From: Gnetum montanum
Lineage: Eukaryota > Streptophyta > Gnetopsida > Gnetales > Gnetaceae
Direction: 5' to 3'
DNA: 62,000 nucleotides
NCBI GenBank assembly: GCA_015680685.1
Contig: MNCI01023457.1
Coordinates: 656,586 to 718,585 of the forward strand
Part shown: positions 36,740 to 48,900 of the stretch, piece by piece
Layout of the letters: each line of letters begins with the position of its first letter
How positions within the stretch are numbered: the stretch's first letter is position 1
Notes under the pieces: model-generated
Databases searched by the model: none
Told to the model about the DNA's origin: nothing
The model's input: only the letters and a program-made list of their open reading frames with translations
Position numbers and translations under genes: made by a program

Positions 36740-37570
36740 TCTTAGAAAACTGGAACATGCATTACTATGCATGATAGACCATGAGTGATATATCAAATTA
36801 TGCATGTCATGTAGGAAAAGCTATTTAGTAAAAGAGAGTAAAATTGCATGACTATGCATGATTCAATAATAATCGTATCATCTCATTCATATTTATCTTA
36901 TCTACTAGGAACTTCCATGATCATGCAAGTTTTTGACTTGTGGGTAGAATTATTAGTAGTATCAAGTAATCTATCTTTACTAAAACCAAGATCATGTAAT
37001 GTTCATCCAACTAGATAAAACCTATATGACCATGCATGTTCTAACATTTAGTCTAGGCTATTTATGATATGTAATAATTGCTCTTCACTATAATCAATAG
37101 CATTAAACGGTACCTTACCTAGAAGGAAACTACATAGTCATGCAAGTTCTAGAAAATGTGATGAATTACCAAGTGTTTGTAGAAATGTCTTTTTATATAA
37201 AACAATATAATTAAATAATAGATTAGATATGAAAACTTATGTGATCATGTAGGTTTTTTCATATGGGATGAATTATTTGCAATATGTAGAAATATCTCTT
37301 TGGTAAAAATTAGAATTAAATAATATGTATGGAAGAATAACTTGCATGATCATGCAAATTCTAGAAAATTGGTTGAATAATCTACAATAGATATAAATAT
37401 CTCTTTGTTAAAAATAGTGCCATAAACTATTATATAAAATTTCTTAATATTTCATGACTATTCAAGTTTAGAACTTCTGGGTTGAATTCTCAACAATATA
37501 TTTAAAACTATTTTCATAAAGAACAATACCATTACTTACTACATATAAGTTGGTAGATTGACATTAGATC
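36740..37570. repeat. Degenerate satellite, ~104-111-bp period, with palindromic core
   Basis: A core resembling CATGATCATGCAAGTTCTAG recurs at about 36915, 37026, 37137, 37241, 37345 and 37455 (spacing 111, 111, 104, 104, 110), with weaker units at 36753 and 36841. Each unit continues with 'gaattatctacaatat' and 'tctctttgttaaaa'-like phrases. At 37342-37357 the core is a perfect 16-bp palindrome, TTGCATGATCATGCAA. Confidence 0.7.
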
Positions 37571-39209
37571 AATTCAAATAATAAGTGTAAATGAGTAAGA
37601 ATTAATATATTATGTTTTTATCACTCTAAATGAATATTTTGGTGATCCCAATGTATCATCAGAATGAAAGCTTCATCAAGAATTACACATGAAAGAGATT
37701 GTTTATTTGTGAGAAAGTTTTGGATTAGTCACAAATGTTTGAAATCAAGATTTCTTGCTACTAGCTCAATATAGAGGATGTATGGACATACTATTGTGAA
37801 TTTAAGAGAGAATAATCAAAAATAAAATATGAGTGATGCCATTTTAGAATCATAAAATGTGATAGCCAAACTTGTCATTAATAAATTGGAAATATACTGT
37901 AAAAACAAATTTAAGAAATATCACAAATATAATGTCTTACATAGATATGAACTATAAATGTTTAGATGAAGATAAGAAAATTTTTATCATGTGAATGATT
38001 ATATGTGCATTTAGATTCCATGTGTAATTATACTAGAGGGACATCCAGTTGATATTAGGTTAGAGATTAAGGTAGTCAATTTGCTCAATAGTAGACCTAT
38101 GCATCCAATATATAACACATTTACTAAAAGATAAGCTTATATGAAAAGATAAGTTAAAAGCTCAGGGAATAATAATAATAGTCAAAATAGTTCTAATTAT
38201 CATTGAAATTGATTTGAAAAAAATACAATTAAAATGCAGATGATATGTTGTAAAAGAAAATATCTTTAGAATATTACTTTGGAAAAATATCTATAACATC
38301 TACAATGATGTCTATGTTAGAAAACATTGATGTCATGTCATTCATTCTAAATGAGTTCTAGTCCAATAAGATCATGATGAATGGTCATATTCAAATTAAC
38401 AACCATGAAGTATTATTGTAAAAAAAATGTAAAAAGTCATAATTCACTATTCATGGAATCCCAACCAACTCTTTTTACAACCACTTTAACAATTTCAAGT
38501 ATGATCATTTGTTCTTTGATTATGAAAATAAAGAGAAAATAAATTCTTGATCCAACAAAATAGAAACAATTACTATTCTAGAAAGAGTGATTGATAAGAT
38601 GGCTAAGTGTTCACCTTCACAAAGTAGGAAGATTCTATTGAATGAAATGTGTGAGCCTGTAAAATCTCTTTCTATGTTAATGAATTAGAAAATACTATTA
38701 AGGAATTATATAAAATTAGGTTTAGAAGACATTGGAAAACAACTAATCATTAAAATTTAACTTTCAAGGATTTTTAATCAATGTTGTCCAAATATTACAT
38801 TTAGTAAGAAACATGATTTCTCAATCTATAGAATGTCACATCTTTGATAAGAGGAGAAAATGCATAGTTGACCTAATAGAAGAGGAGAAAATATTAAGAG
38901 ATAGAAGAATACATAATTACTATGTTATAATACGTGAAAATACATATGACATTCATAGAGATTTGACAATAAGACAACCATAGAATTACATTAGTATTAT
39001 TTATAATAGAATGGACAAGTTGAAGATATCAATACCATGACCACTAGTTATATTTAAGGGTATGCTTAATAAAGAAAAATTCAAATCTTCTTTAACTAGA
39101 ATACTAATGAAGGATTGTGAATTTGGAGGCTTTGGGCATTTCACACCATTTTATGCATAGGTGAAATCTTAGCTCATTTTGACTTCTTTAACAAACTATT
39201 TGCAAGATT
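37571..39209 (+). other. AT-rich stretch with decayed coding-like texture
   Basis: Between about 38240 and 39150 the plus strand gives a nearly continuous reading broken by TAG/TAA, with fragments such as IHGIPTNSFYNHFNNFKYDH and VIDKMAKCSPSQSRKILLNE. I do not recognise the family. It may be the remains of a retroelement protein. Confidence 0.35.
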
Positions 39210-40237
39210 TGAAGGAGCATCTCTTCAAATCCCCATTTTTTTTGTATGTTTATGTTTGTAGGTTTTTGGCTCTATGGTGATGTGCTAGAGGTTAACAACA
39301 TGTCTTGGATGGGAGCAAAGTCTTCATAGAAGATGTTTGGTAGGTCCAAAAGATATCTTGGGTTGAAAGGAGATGTCTTGTATAGAGTGTGAATGTCTCA
39401 GGCAAGACATCTTGGATCAAAGGAGATATCTTAGGAAAGACATCTTGAGGTCTCAGGAGACATCTTAGGTAAGAAGTGTTGGCCATGCAAGAGATTTCTT
39501 AAGTAAGACATCTTACCAAAGAAGAAGACATCATGGCCTCAGACAAGATGTCTCCCAAAGATAAAAGACATCTTTCTCAAGAGCCAGATTTTCACAAGAG
39601 ATGTCTTCCCAAGATCAGAGATGACCTGTAAGACTAGGTAAACTTCTAAAAAAATCCATCCCAATTTAGGAAATAGTTGGGATAAGTTGGAAAATGATGA
39701 AAATAGCTGGGGAGAAAATGAAAAGACTTGGAAAACAACTGAAGAACCTTAAGTGAGTTGAGGAAAGGTTTCTAGGTCTCTTGTCTTCATGTTTTCCATA
39801 AATATTGTTGTGATTCCTAATTATTGGAGATGATGAAAATGAGAGAAAGAGAGTCATGAGATAACATTGGACAAGTTATGGAAGAGCACATTGAATGAAT
39901 TCATAGAGGTTGCAACTTCAAGGTCAATTGTATAGACCTGTGTATTCTAGTCTTGCTTATATGTTGAGATCTCATTTCTAGGTTATCGAAGAATATTTTT
40001 ACTGGTTGTGTCTTGCATTAAGAATAGATGTTGTGTGGTTGTAGAGCCTTAGGCTCTATAATATCATTTGAGTATGAAAGATTTGGGATGTTATAGGTTT
40101 TGAGAACCCTATTGTAATCTTCTAATCATTAATTCAAGATAGTGAGTTTTCTTGTTTTTTAGAAAAAAGTTTTATCTTTGCATAATATCTAGATTTAGTA
40201 TTTGAAGGTGATTAATAAGTGGAGTGAACCTACTCTA
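39210..40237 (+). mobile_element. 5' LTR of the second Ty3/gypsy family
   Basis: Starts TGAAGGAGCATCTCTTC (matching TGTAGGGACACCTCTTC of the 3' LTR) and ends near ACCTACTCTA. The first 400 bases are filled with AAGACATCTT/AAGATGTCTT units. The later half shares 'tttgcataatatct.gatttagtatttgaa' and 'agtggagtgaac' with the 3' LTR. Confidence 0.78.
39295..39625. repeat. Array of AAGACATCTT-type palindromes in the LTR
   Basis: About a dozen copies of the 10-base palindrome AAGACATCTT/AAGATGTCTT or one-base variants, spaced 15-40 bases apart in both orientations. The same array recurs at 45050-45375 and 56225-56450. Confidence 0.8.
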
Positions 40238-40242
40238 GAGTT

Positions 40243-40255
40243 ATTAGTATCAGAG
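40243..40255 (+). other. Primer-binding site, tRNA-iMet type
   Basis: TTAGTATCAGAGC differs by one transition from TTGGTATCAGAGC, the usual initiator-tRNA-Met primer site of plant LTR retrotransposons. Confidence 0.65.
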
Positions 40256-40559
40256 CTATTTTTGTTAAGTTTTATGTTTATTATTAATTGGAATTGGTTG
40301 AGGATTTTGTCAATTTCAGATTACACCCAAGAAGAAATAGGGGCAAGAACTAAATAGAGACATGGAGAGTATGAAGTCTTCCTTCTAGATGATGTTTTCT
40401 TGATTAGATGAAATTAGTGCAAAGAAAAAATGCTAGTCCAAGAATTATCTAGATACATGAAGGTGAAGAGCATGTGTATTTAGATGAAGAAATTTTACAA
40501 CTAGCCAGAGACAGAGCAGATGAAGAGGAAGGAAAATTCGGCTATGGAGTGTAGAAAAC

Positions 40560-41500
40560 CATTAAATAAGGATTCCAATAAGAGGGAATTATATTTCTCA
40601 AATGATAATTATGAGCACACCAACAGTGATTAATACGTTTTCTCCAAGTAAGCTTGACAAAGAAGATGATAGAAGACTTTCTAGAGCATTCAAAAATGTT
40701 ACAAGACTTACATATGTAAAGTTGAAGAATTTCAATGATGTAGATGGCACTAGCACTTTTGAAAGTTAGGTAAATGCACTTGAGAAAAATTTTTAGTTGG
40801 AATAGGTACCACATAACTTGAGGGAACCTATATTTGAATCCATATTAGTAGGCATGAATTCTACTTGGTGGGAAATGGAGTTCTAGGTTTATGAAAGATG
40901 AAACGTTCAACCTATTAAAGATTGGGATTTAATGAACTATAGGGTAAAGAGAAAACTTGAATAGTCTATCAGAGAGAAGAAACCATTATGAAGTTAAAAT
41001 TCCTAAGGCAAGGTGATAAGGATGTTAAAGAATTCTACATTATTTTTTGGAATCTATTCCATCAACCTAAGGTTAATTGGGAGAAGTATGAATAAGCTTC
41101 AATCATTTTAGGAGGTCTCAAAATGCCATATCAAAAGGAGTTGTCTTTTTATGAGCCCCAAACTCTTGATGAGGATTATGATTTAGCACTTAAGGATAAG
41201 AAGAAATTAAGAAGATTTGGAATTAGGAATACAAAATTTCCAACGGAAAGAAGAAGGGATCCAAATTTAAAAGAGGATCTAAGTCCAAATTTGAAGATAA
41301 GGATGGTAGCCATGATAAGAAGACTAAAAGAGACAATGAGAAGGGAAAAGTCAAGAAGGACCAAGAGAAGGAAAGCAAGGGTCAAGGTAGTAGCTCATCA
41401 AAAATCTAGTGCGTCAGGTGTGGAGAATGGGGACATAAGTAATGTTCACTTTACAAGGAAACCAACGGAAAAGATGTACAAACCATGGATGTAGAGGAGA
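40560..41500 (+). pseudogene. gag pseudogene with zinc knuckle
   Basis: Fragments VKLKNFNDVDGTSTFES and REPIFESILVGMNSTWWEME fit the retrotransposon gag core. A basic K/R-rich segment (41180-41390) precedes a zinc knuckle reading CVRCGEWGHK (about 41408-41440), with a stop and a shortened spacing before the last Cys. The open piece 41123-41494 reads partly in another frame. Confidence 0.6.
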
Positions 41501-42110
41501 CATCAAGTGAAGGCTTTCAAAGAGGTAATCATAATGCTCCAAAAATTAAAGATGTTTCTAAATTAAATTCTTATGCATTCATGGGAAATGTGAATAGAGG
41601 ATATCATCCTAATAGAAAAATATTGTTTTGGATTAGGGCTAGATGTTTGCTTAGTGAGGAATGGATATATATTTTGATTGATGCAAGAGCCTAAAAAATG
41701 TTATTTCTTCTAGGGTGGTTGCTAGATTGGATTTGGTAACTAATCCTCATCCTAGATCCTATAAAGTGCATTAGTTGTCTAAATATTTTTCCCAAGAGGT
41801 AAGGGAACAATGTACTTTGAAACTTAAAATTAGGAGTTTTCATAGTGTTGTAAAATGTGATGTGCTTCCAATAGATTGTGTTAATGTAATTCTTGGTAGA
41901 CCTTGGAATTTTGATAATGGTGCTTAGCTTGATGGAGTAAGAAATATATGGAGTGTAGCTAGATCTAATGAAATTCATGATTTGATTCTTACGATGGTTG
42001 AATAAGTGAAATGTAAAAGGTTACTTAATGCTTCCTTAATCCTCCTAGATGAGAGGGCATATATTGAGGAACATGATGAAATAGCTTTGGTTTGGTTTTA
42101 TGATAATAGT
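41501..42110 (+). pseudogene. Aspartic protease remnant
   Basis: The reading WIYILIDARA (41662-41692) sits where L-[IV]-D-[ST]-G-A is expected, so the D-S-G motif has become D-A-R. About 60 codons on, after several stops, the conserved tail VNVILGRPWNFDN of Ty3/gypsy proteases appears (about 41880-41920). Confidence 0.6.
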
Positions 42111-42239
42111 TACTACTAGCCATGATGATGTATAGGTTGAGCTTTCTACAAGTGTGCTAGGCTTGAAGGAAAAATTTTGCAAGTTGTTTAAGGGAAAATT
42201 GAATGGACTATCACTGATGAGGAATGTACAGCATCAAAT

Positions 42240-43500
42240 TGATTTTATTCCTGGTGCTACCATTCTAAAAAATAGAGCTTATTGAATGGTAGCAAATCAA
42301 CGGACCGAATTGCAAAGGCAAGTAGAGGAGTTACTTCCATTTTACCTTGTGTAGTTCCAATGGTGCTAGTATCAAATAAGGGTAGTGATGAATGGAGGAT
42401 ATGCATTGATTCTAGGGTAGTAAATAGGATAATAGTGAGGTACATGTTTTGTATTCCAAGAATGGATGATATCCTTGATGTCCTTAACATTATGAAGATT
42501 TTTAGAAAAATTGATTTGAAGAGTGGATGCCATAAAATCAGAATCATGCTTGGTGATGAGTGGAAAATAGCTTTCAATACACTAGATGGATTTTTTGAGT
42601 GGTTAGTGATGCCATTTGGGCTCACAAATGCACCTAGTATATTCATGAGATTGATGCATGATGTATCAAAAGACTTGATTGATAAGTGTTGTATTATTTT
42701 TTTTGATGATATTTGGTGTATAGATCTAATGAGGATGAGCACTTGGATCACTTGAGGATGGTGTGTCTTAAGTTTTAGGAGGCACAACTAGTGATCAATG
42801 TAAAGAAAAGTTATTTGTTCAAAAGGGAAATCACATATTTGAGGCATGTGGTTTCTAAAAATTAGATTAAGATGGAAGCTACCATGGTGAAAGCTATTAT
42901 GGACTAGCCAACTCCTAAGAATGTTGGAAAGGTAAGATCATTCCTTGGTTTAGTAGGTTTTTATAGACAATTCATCAAAAAATTTGGTGATATTTTGTGA
43001 TCTATGTTTGCTTTGTTGGAGAAAAATAAACTTTTTAGGTGGAATAATGAAACCCAAGGAAGCTTTGACTTGTTAAAAGTAAATATTACTAGTGAACTAG
43101 TACTTGAAATTCTAGATGTTCATGAACTTTTTCAGGTGGAGGTGGATGCAAGTGGACTTGTCATTGGTAGGTTACTTTCACAAAAAGATAGGCCTATTGC
43201 TTTCTTTTTAGAAAAGTTGAATGAGTCAATGCAAAAATATAGCATATATGAGAAGGAGTTGTACACTATTCTTTAAAAAATCAAGCATTGAAGGCATTAT
43301 TTGTTGTTCAAGAAGTTCACTTTGATGACCATATATAAAGCACTTAAATTTCTAATCTCATAAAAGAAGTTGAGTGTAAAGCACATGAAGTGGGTTACAC
43401 AGTTACATGAGTTCAATTTTGTGTTGAAGCACAAAAGTGAAAAAGCTAATGTGATTGCTAATGCATTGTCCAATATGTAGGTGGTGTATTTTAGCATACC
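42240..43500 (+). pseudogene. Reverse transcriptase and RNase H, interrupted
   Basis: The open piece 42282-42755 carries the RT block series: WRICIDSRVVN, FRKIDLKSGCHKIRI, FEWLVMPFGLTNAPSIFMRL and the catalytic IIFFDDI, with both Asp retained. The thumb/connection FLGLVGFYRQFI lies near 42945-42975. RNase H occupies 43004-43480: FQVEVDASGLVIG with its first catalytic Asp, KYSIYEKELYTI with the Glu region, and NVIANALS at the end, where A/V-D-A-L-S is expected, so the last Asp reads Asn. Stops lie at about 42290, 42755, 42780 and 43277. Confidence 0.8.
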
Positions 43501-43559
43501 TCATGTGAAAGGTATGAGTGATTTTGCATCTTTGTATGAGCATGATGTTGATTTTGGGT

Positions 43560-44753
43560 AGGTTTATGGTTTAGGGTAGGATAGATTAGTGAAGGGACTA
43601 TCATATTGAAGATAAACTATTATTTAAGAATGGAAAGGTATGTATTCCTAATTGTCATTTTAGAAAAAATATTTTATTTGAAAAGCATTATAGGTCATAT
43701 GAGTAGGGATAAAATATTGAAACTTATAGGTAGGTACTATTTTTTATGTATTATGGTAAGTACAGCTTTGAAATTTATGAAGGAGTATTTGACTTGTTAG
43801 AAGTTCAATGGATGTAAAGGAGTGGGTAAATACTATCTACCTTTGTCAATTTCCAATGATTCATGGGAAAGTGTGTCTATGGATTTTTTGAATGATTTTT
43901 CAAAAACCAAAAGTGGGAATGATGAAATTTTTATTATTTTTAACAAGTTTTCTAAGATAGCACACTTCATTCTATACAGGAAGGTGAGTGATGCTTTTCA
44001 TGTTGCAAATTTGTTTTTCTAGCATGTTGTGAAGTTGCATGGTATTCCTTTGAATATTATCAATGACATAGACTCCAAATTTAGAAGTCATTTTTGGAGG
44101 TCCATTTTTAAAATTTTAGTAACAAAATTGAATTTTTCTAATGCATATAATCCACAATTTGATGGTCAAACAAAGATGGTGAATAAATCCTTGCTAAAGA
44201 TATTGAAATATTTATATGATGAACAACAAAATAGGTGGAAAAACTTATTGTGTCATGCACAAGTTTTGTATAATAAGTCTTTTCATATTGCTTTTGGAAA
44301 AACACCATTTGAGGTAAACTATTGATTTTGTCCAAAGATAGTGAACACTTTGAAGATCTTTGATGGTGAAGCTCAACTTAGTGTGATTTTATGAAAGAGA
44401 TGAGGGATTTCCATGCCCAACTAAAATCAAATATGGAGAAAATGGCTAAAGAGAGAGTCCTCAAGAGGAATGAGAAGAAATAGAAGCCTAATTCTGCTTT
44501 TGGTTACTTGGTTTTGGTGCACTTGAAGAAGAAGTGGTTGAGAGGTGTTAACTTCTATAAGTTGAAAGCCAAGAAGATGGGGCCTTTCAAAATAAAGGCT
44601 AAGATTAATGATAATGCTTTTGAGATTGATTCACCAAATGATGTACATATGTCTTTTATGTTTAATGATTTAGATCTTGTGCACTATCATGCACCAGTTA
44701 ATGAGAAGACCATACAAGATAACATCGATGAGTTGAAGGGGGCTATTAATTAG
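43560..44753 (+). pseudogene. Integrase, interrupted, catalytic Glu replaced by Lys
   Basis: A partial His/Cys zinc-binding region (HMSRDKILKLIGRYY) lies at 43690-43745. The core follows: SWESVSMDFLNDF with the first Asp (43865-43905), INDIDSKFRSHFW with the second (about 44060-44098), and NPQFDGQTKMVNKSL, where Glu of the DDE triad would follow DGQT but Lys is found (about 44150-44195). The C-terminal region (44508-44753) reads VHLKKKWLRGVNFYKLKAKK and MGPFKIKAKINDNAFEIDSP, typical of the Ty3/gypsy integrase tail. Stops separate the pieces. Confidence 0.8.
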
Positions 44754-44953
44754 TTCAAGTCATTAATGGAGAGGAAAGGAATATTACTCAAGTAGAGCAA
44801 AGCTTATAGCACTTAGGGAGTCTAGAGGAATGTGTACTTGATCCATTGGGAAGATTAATCTCTAGATGATGTTGTATGGGTCCTTGAGATCAAACTTCAT
44901 TAGTGGAGGTTTAGTTCAACCCTACTCCCTTGTTTACCCAAGTTCACTTTTTG

Positions 44954-44970
44954 AAGGGTGGAAGAGATGG
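44954..44970 (+). other. Polypurine tract
   Basis: AAGGGTGGAAGAGATGG ends exactly at the 3' LTR start TGTAGGG. Confidence 0.75.
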
Positions 44971-45981
44971 TGTAGGGACACCTCTTCCAATTCTCTTACT
45001 CTCTCTTATATTTATGTTTGTAGGTCTTTGACTCTATGAAGATGTCTTAGAGGTGAAGGATACATATTGGTTGGGAGTGGAGTCTTCACACAAGATGTTT
45101 AGGAGATCTAGAAGACATGTTGGGTTGAGAAGAGATTTATTATGTAGTTTTGATGTCTCAGGTAAGATGTCTTGGATTAGAGGAGACATCTTAGGCAAGA
45201 TAACTTAATGTCTAAGAAGACATGTTGGGAAAGATGTCTTGGCCATGCAGGAGATGTGTTAGGTAAGACATCTTGCTAATGATGGAGATGACTTGGCCTT
45301 GGACAAGACATCTTCCAAAGATAGAGGATGTCTTCCTGGAGAGCTAGATTGTCATAAAAGACATCATTCCAAGGTAAGAGATGCTCATACATTTAGGAAA
45401 AATTTCAAAAACACCTATCCCAATTCAAGAAACAACTAGGATAAGTTGAAAATGGATAAAAATAGCTAGGGAAAAGGTGAGAAGACTTGGAAAATATCTG
45501 AAGAACATTAAGTAAGTTAAGGAAAGGTTTCTAGGGTTTCATAAATATTGTTGTGATTTCCAATTGTTGGAGGTGATGATAATGAGAGAAAAAGAGTTGT
45601 GAGATGAGATTGGGAAAGATTTGCGAGAGCACATTAAGTGAGTGCATAGAGGTTGTAGCTCCAAGGTCAATTGTGTAGCCTTATGTATTCTAATCTTTCT
45701 TCTATGTTGAGATCTCCTTCCTGGGTTATGAGAGAATCTATGTATTAGTTGTATCTTGCATTAAGAACAACCATTGTGTGATTGTAGAGCCATACACTCT
45801 ACAATATAATTTGAGTGTAAAAAATTTTGTATGTTGAGAATTTTAAGAATCCAATTGTAATCTTCAAATCAATTAATTGAAGATAACTAGTTTTCTTATT
45901 TTCTAGAAAAATGTTTTATCTTTGCATAATATCTTGATTTAGTATTTGAATGTGATTAATTAGTGGAGTGAACTTGCTCTA
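44971..45981 (+). mobile_element. 3' LTR of the second Ty3/gypsy family
   Basis: About 1011 bp, from TGTAGGGACACCTCTTCC to AACTTGCTCTA. It contains the AAGACATCTT/AAGATGTCTT array at 45050-45375 and aligns with the 5' LTR throughout. The end is placed where similarity to the 5' LTR stops. Confidence 0.78.
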
Positions 45982-48900
45982 ATCCCATTGAAAAATTTGG
46001 GGACATACTATTTAATAATTGACTTGAAGATAAGTCTAACTTAACTAAAACATTATTATCTTAGTCTTTATTAAACAAATTAAAAGAGATATTAATAAGA
46101 TGTTTCAAATAATTTAGAAATAGGAACAAAATTTCAGCTATTGCCAGGAATATGTTCCTTACAATTGGGCAATTGCAAAGGATATAACAAAAACTACTAT
46201 GTGTTTCTCTATTGTCTTTATTAATAGCCAACAAATATTTTTGAGGTGATAGAGCTAAGATTCCTTCTTATGAGCCATATCCATGGAGACATCAATGGAA
46301 GCTTTGATAGGTTATCCATGGCAATATCAAGGATAGAGCTAATTTAACTACAAGAACTCATGGATTTTTATCATACAATAAATACCTATAGTGGAGGAAA
46401 TTATATTCCATACTATATTGATGAAATATATGACTTCAAGAAATATGTTAATGAGTCTATTTCTAATCAATTAAAAACATTATGTGGTACATAACACATT
46501 CACTATTAGATTCTACCTAGAAGGTGAAATTCAAGTTATGATTTGGAAGAGAAATATAAGAGAAAATAATGGTTTGAGCTATTAGAACAATGGGATAAGT
46601 TGACAAGAATTCACGAATTCCTATAAAAGATTCACCAAAGTTAGTCTATGGATTAGATGAATTATAAAAGTACATAATAAAAGTAATTGAATGTGCAACA
46701 TCTTATATAAGTTCCTAGAGAGAACTTATGGAAGGGCTGCTAGAGACAGACATATCAAAGTGGAGTAGTAAAATTGAATATTATTCTATTGTAATTTCTA
46801 GGCTATAGAAATTGCAATATTTAAATATAATTTCACCAATGTCTTGAACCTTATTTTGGCCAAAAGAACTTCAAGTAGAGGTAACAAGTATATAGGTTGT
46901 AGATAATAATGATGAAGAAAATGAACATAGTGAGGAATAAGTTGGTATGTACAAAAATAAATCAAAAAAGATATTGAATACTTTACATGAAATCAAGAAG
47001 GGTGTGATGCTATTAGTTAATCTAGGATAGGAGAATAAATAAGATGTGATATAAGTTGGAAGGATGAACAGTTTAGAATACATAAATGATAGGATTAACA
47101 AGCTAGAAATGGATTGGTTTGCTCCAATATCTAAGAACAAAAGTAAATGGATTGACAATGAATGGATTTACAATTATCAAGACAAGGAAGCTACTATTGT
47201 GCATCAAGATTAGTGATATATGAGAGAGCTAGTAGATTTGAGAATGTTAAAAAGGTGAAATTAAATTCAAGAGAAAAAGCTAGATTACAAGATATGATAC
47301 AAAAGAAGACCTATAAATAGTAAATAGAATACATTGAGCTATAATCCATTACTATCATGTATTAGAATATTATTAAATTCTATCCATATATTATATTTAT
47401 CTATACATTGCTTATAATATAACAAAATTTTGAACTTATTTTCAAATATTTTCTACAAAAATCATTTTGAACTAACGTTATCGGAACATCATTTTCTTTA
47501 ATGATCACATATGATACCACAACTTACATGACCATGCATGCTATGGGTACTGATAAAAACTATAGTTATCCAAAATTTTTATGTTGATAAACCTAGCATT
47601 CAACATAATTGAAAGAAATCTATCAAAATTTTTAAAATTTTATAATCCTAAATTTTTTATTATTTATAAAATATTTCAAATTGAATAAAAATCTCCTTAA
47701 AAGGTATAATGTGGATAATTCTAAGAATAAACAATTAATAGTTATTTTCTAGAAAATAAGATAACATGTATTCACACAAGTTTCAATGGTCTAGCAATGG
47801 GTTTAAGTCTCGAATAAAGTACTATAATTAATTTGATGATAAAAAATGAATTACAAGATAAAATAAAAGGATAATTGGAATAAGCCCCAAATATTTCTTG
47901 AACATATCTCTTAATCATATTCTTACATTATTCCAAAATTGAATAATATAAAAGATATAATTTAAATAAAAATATAAAGAATACCAGTAGTGGATCATCA
48001 TCTCCCTTTTAACATGTCCTTTAGAAGAGGTACCAAGCATTAGTAAGTGCAAAGAAATAATAATCAAGAAAATAAATATAAATATTATTATTTTCAAACA
48101 TGTAATAAGAGCAAGGTCTAAGGTTAAAGCCTTAAGAAACAAAATATAGAGACATAATAAAATATGTAAACTTACCAAAAATTCCAAAGGATCATACACA
48201 ATCTTATAAGCAAATATATCATGATGTTTAAAATGCCAATGCATATAAATAATGAGTTAAGGGTTCAAACCTCAAGATGTACAATCATAAGCATAAGAAT
48301 AAGAGAGACATTAGAATGTGCTAACATAAGCTACTAGTAAAATATAATATATGGTTAGCACAACATATTAAATATACCCTTATGCTTAAGAACTAAGCAT
48401 GAGAAAATAAATACTGAATCTAAGATGCATGTTTAAACACTAGGTGTTACAATGACCTAATCATAATCCATGATGAGGAAATCATGACCTCACCACAATA
48501 GGAGGTAAGACAACCATGAGCTTATCACAAATTGTGGTCAAGGTAGAATCCATCTAGAGGCCAAATTTAACACTATAGTAGCTTCATAAGCAACCATGAA
48601 CTAATCACAACCTATGGTCAGGCCCCCATGACCTCACCATCACATCTAGTTAAGACACCACAAGTTAGCCATGATTAGTGGTTAGGGTTTTTACATCTTG
48701 ATGGATCATAATATCATTACAAGGCCACCATGACTCATGATCTACAAGACAATGACAAAGCTAATACTCATGATCAATATTGTAAAAAAGGTTCCAATTA
48801 AGGTTGTCTAATCTTAGATGCTTAGAGGACCTTCTTCTACTGCATCTAACATATGATATTTGGTATTAGAGCTTCCACAAAAAAATTATGAAAATTAGGT

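Larger units (their letters stand above)
39210..45981 (+). mobile_element. Ty3/gypsy element, second family (tRNA-iMet primer type)
   Basis: LTRs lie at about 39210-40237 and 44971-45981. A primer site resembling the tRNA-iMet complement follows the 5' LTR. The plus-strand order is gag, protease, RT, RNase H, integrase, and a polypurine tract precedes the 3' LTR. The order PR-RT-RH-INT makes it Ty3/gypsy. RT text of the 'CIDSRVVN' type suits the chromovirus side, but no chromodomain is visible. I found no convincing target duplication, so the outer ends may be a few bases off. All genes carry stops. Confidence 0.8.
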
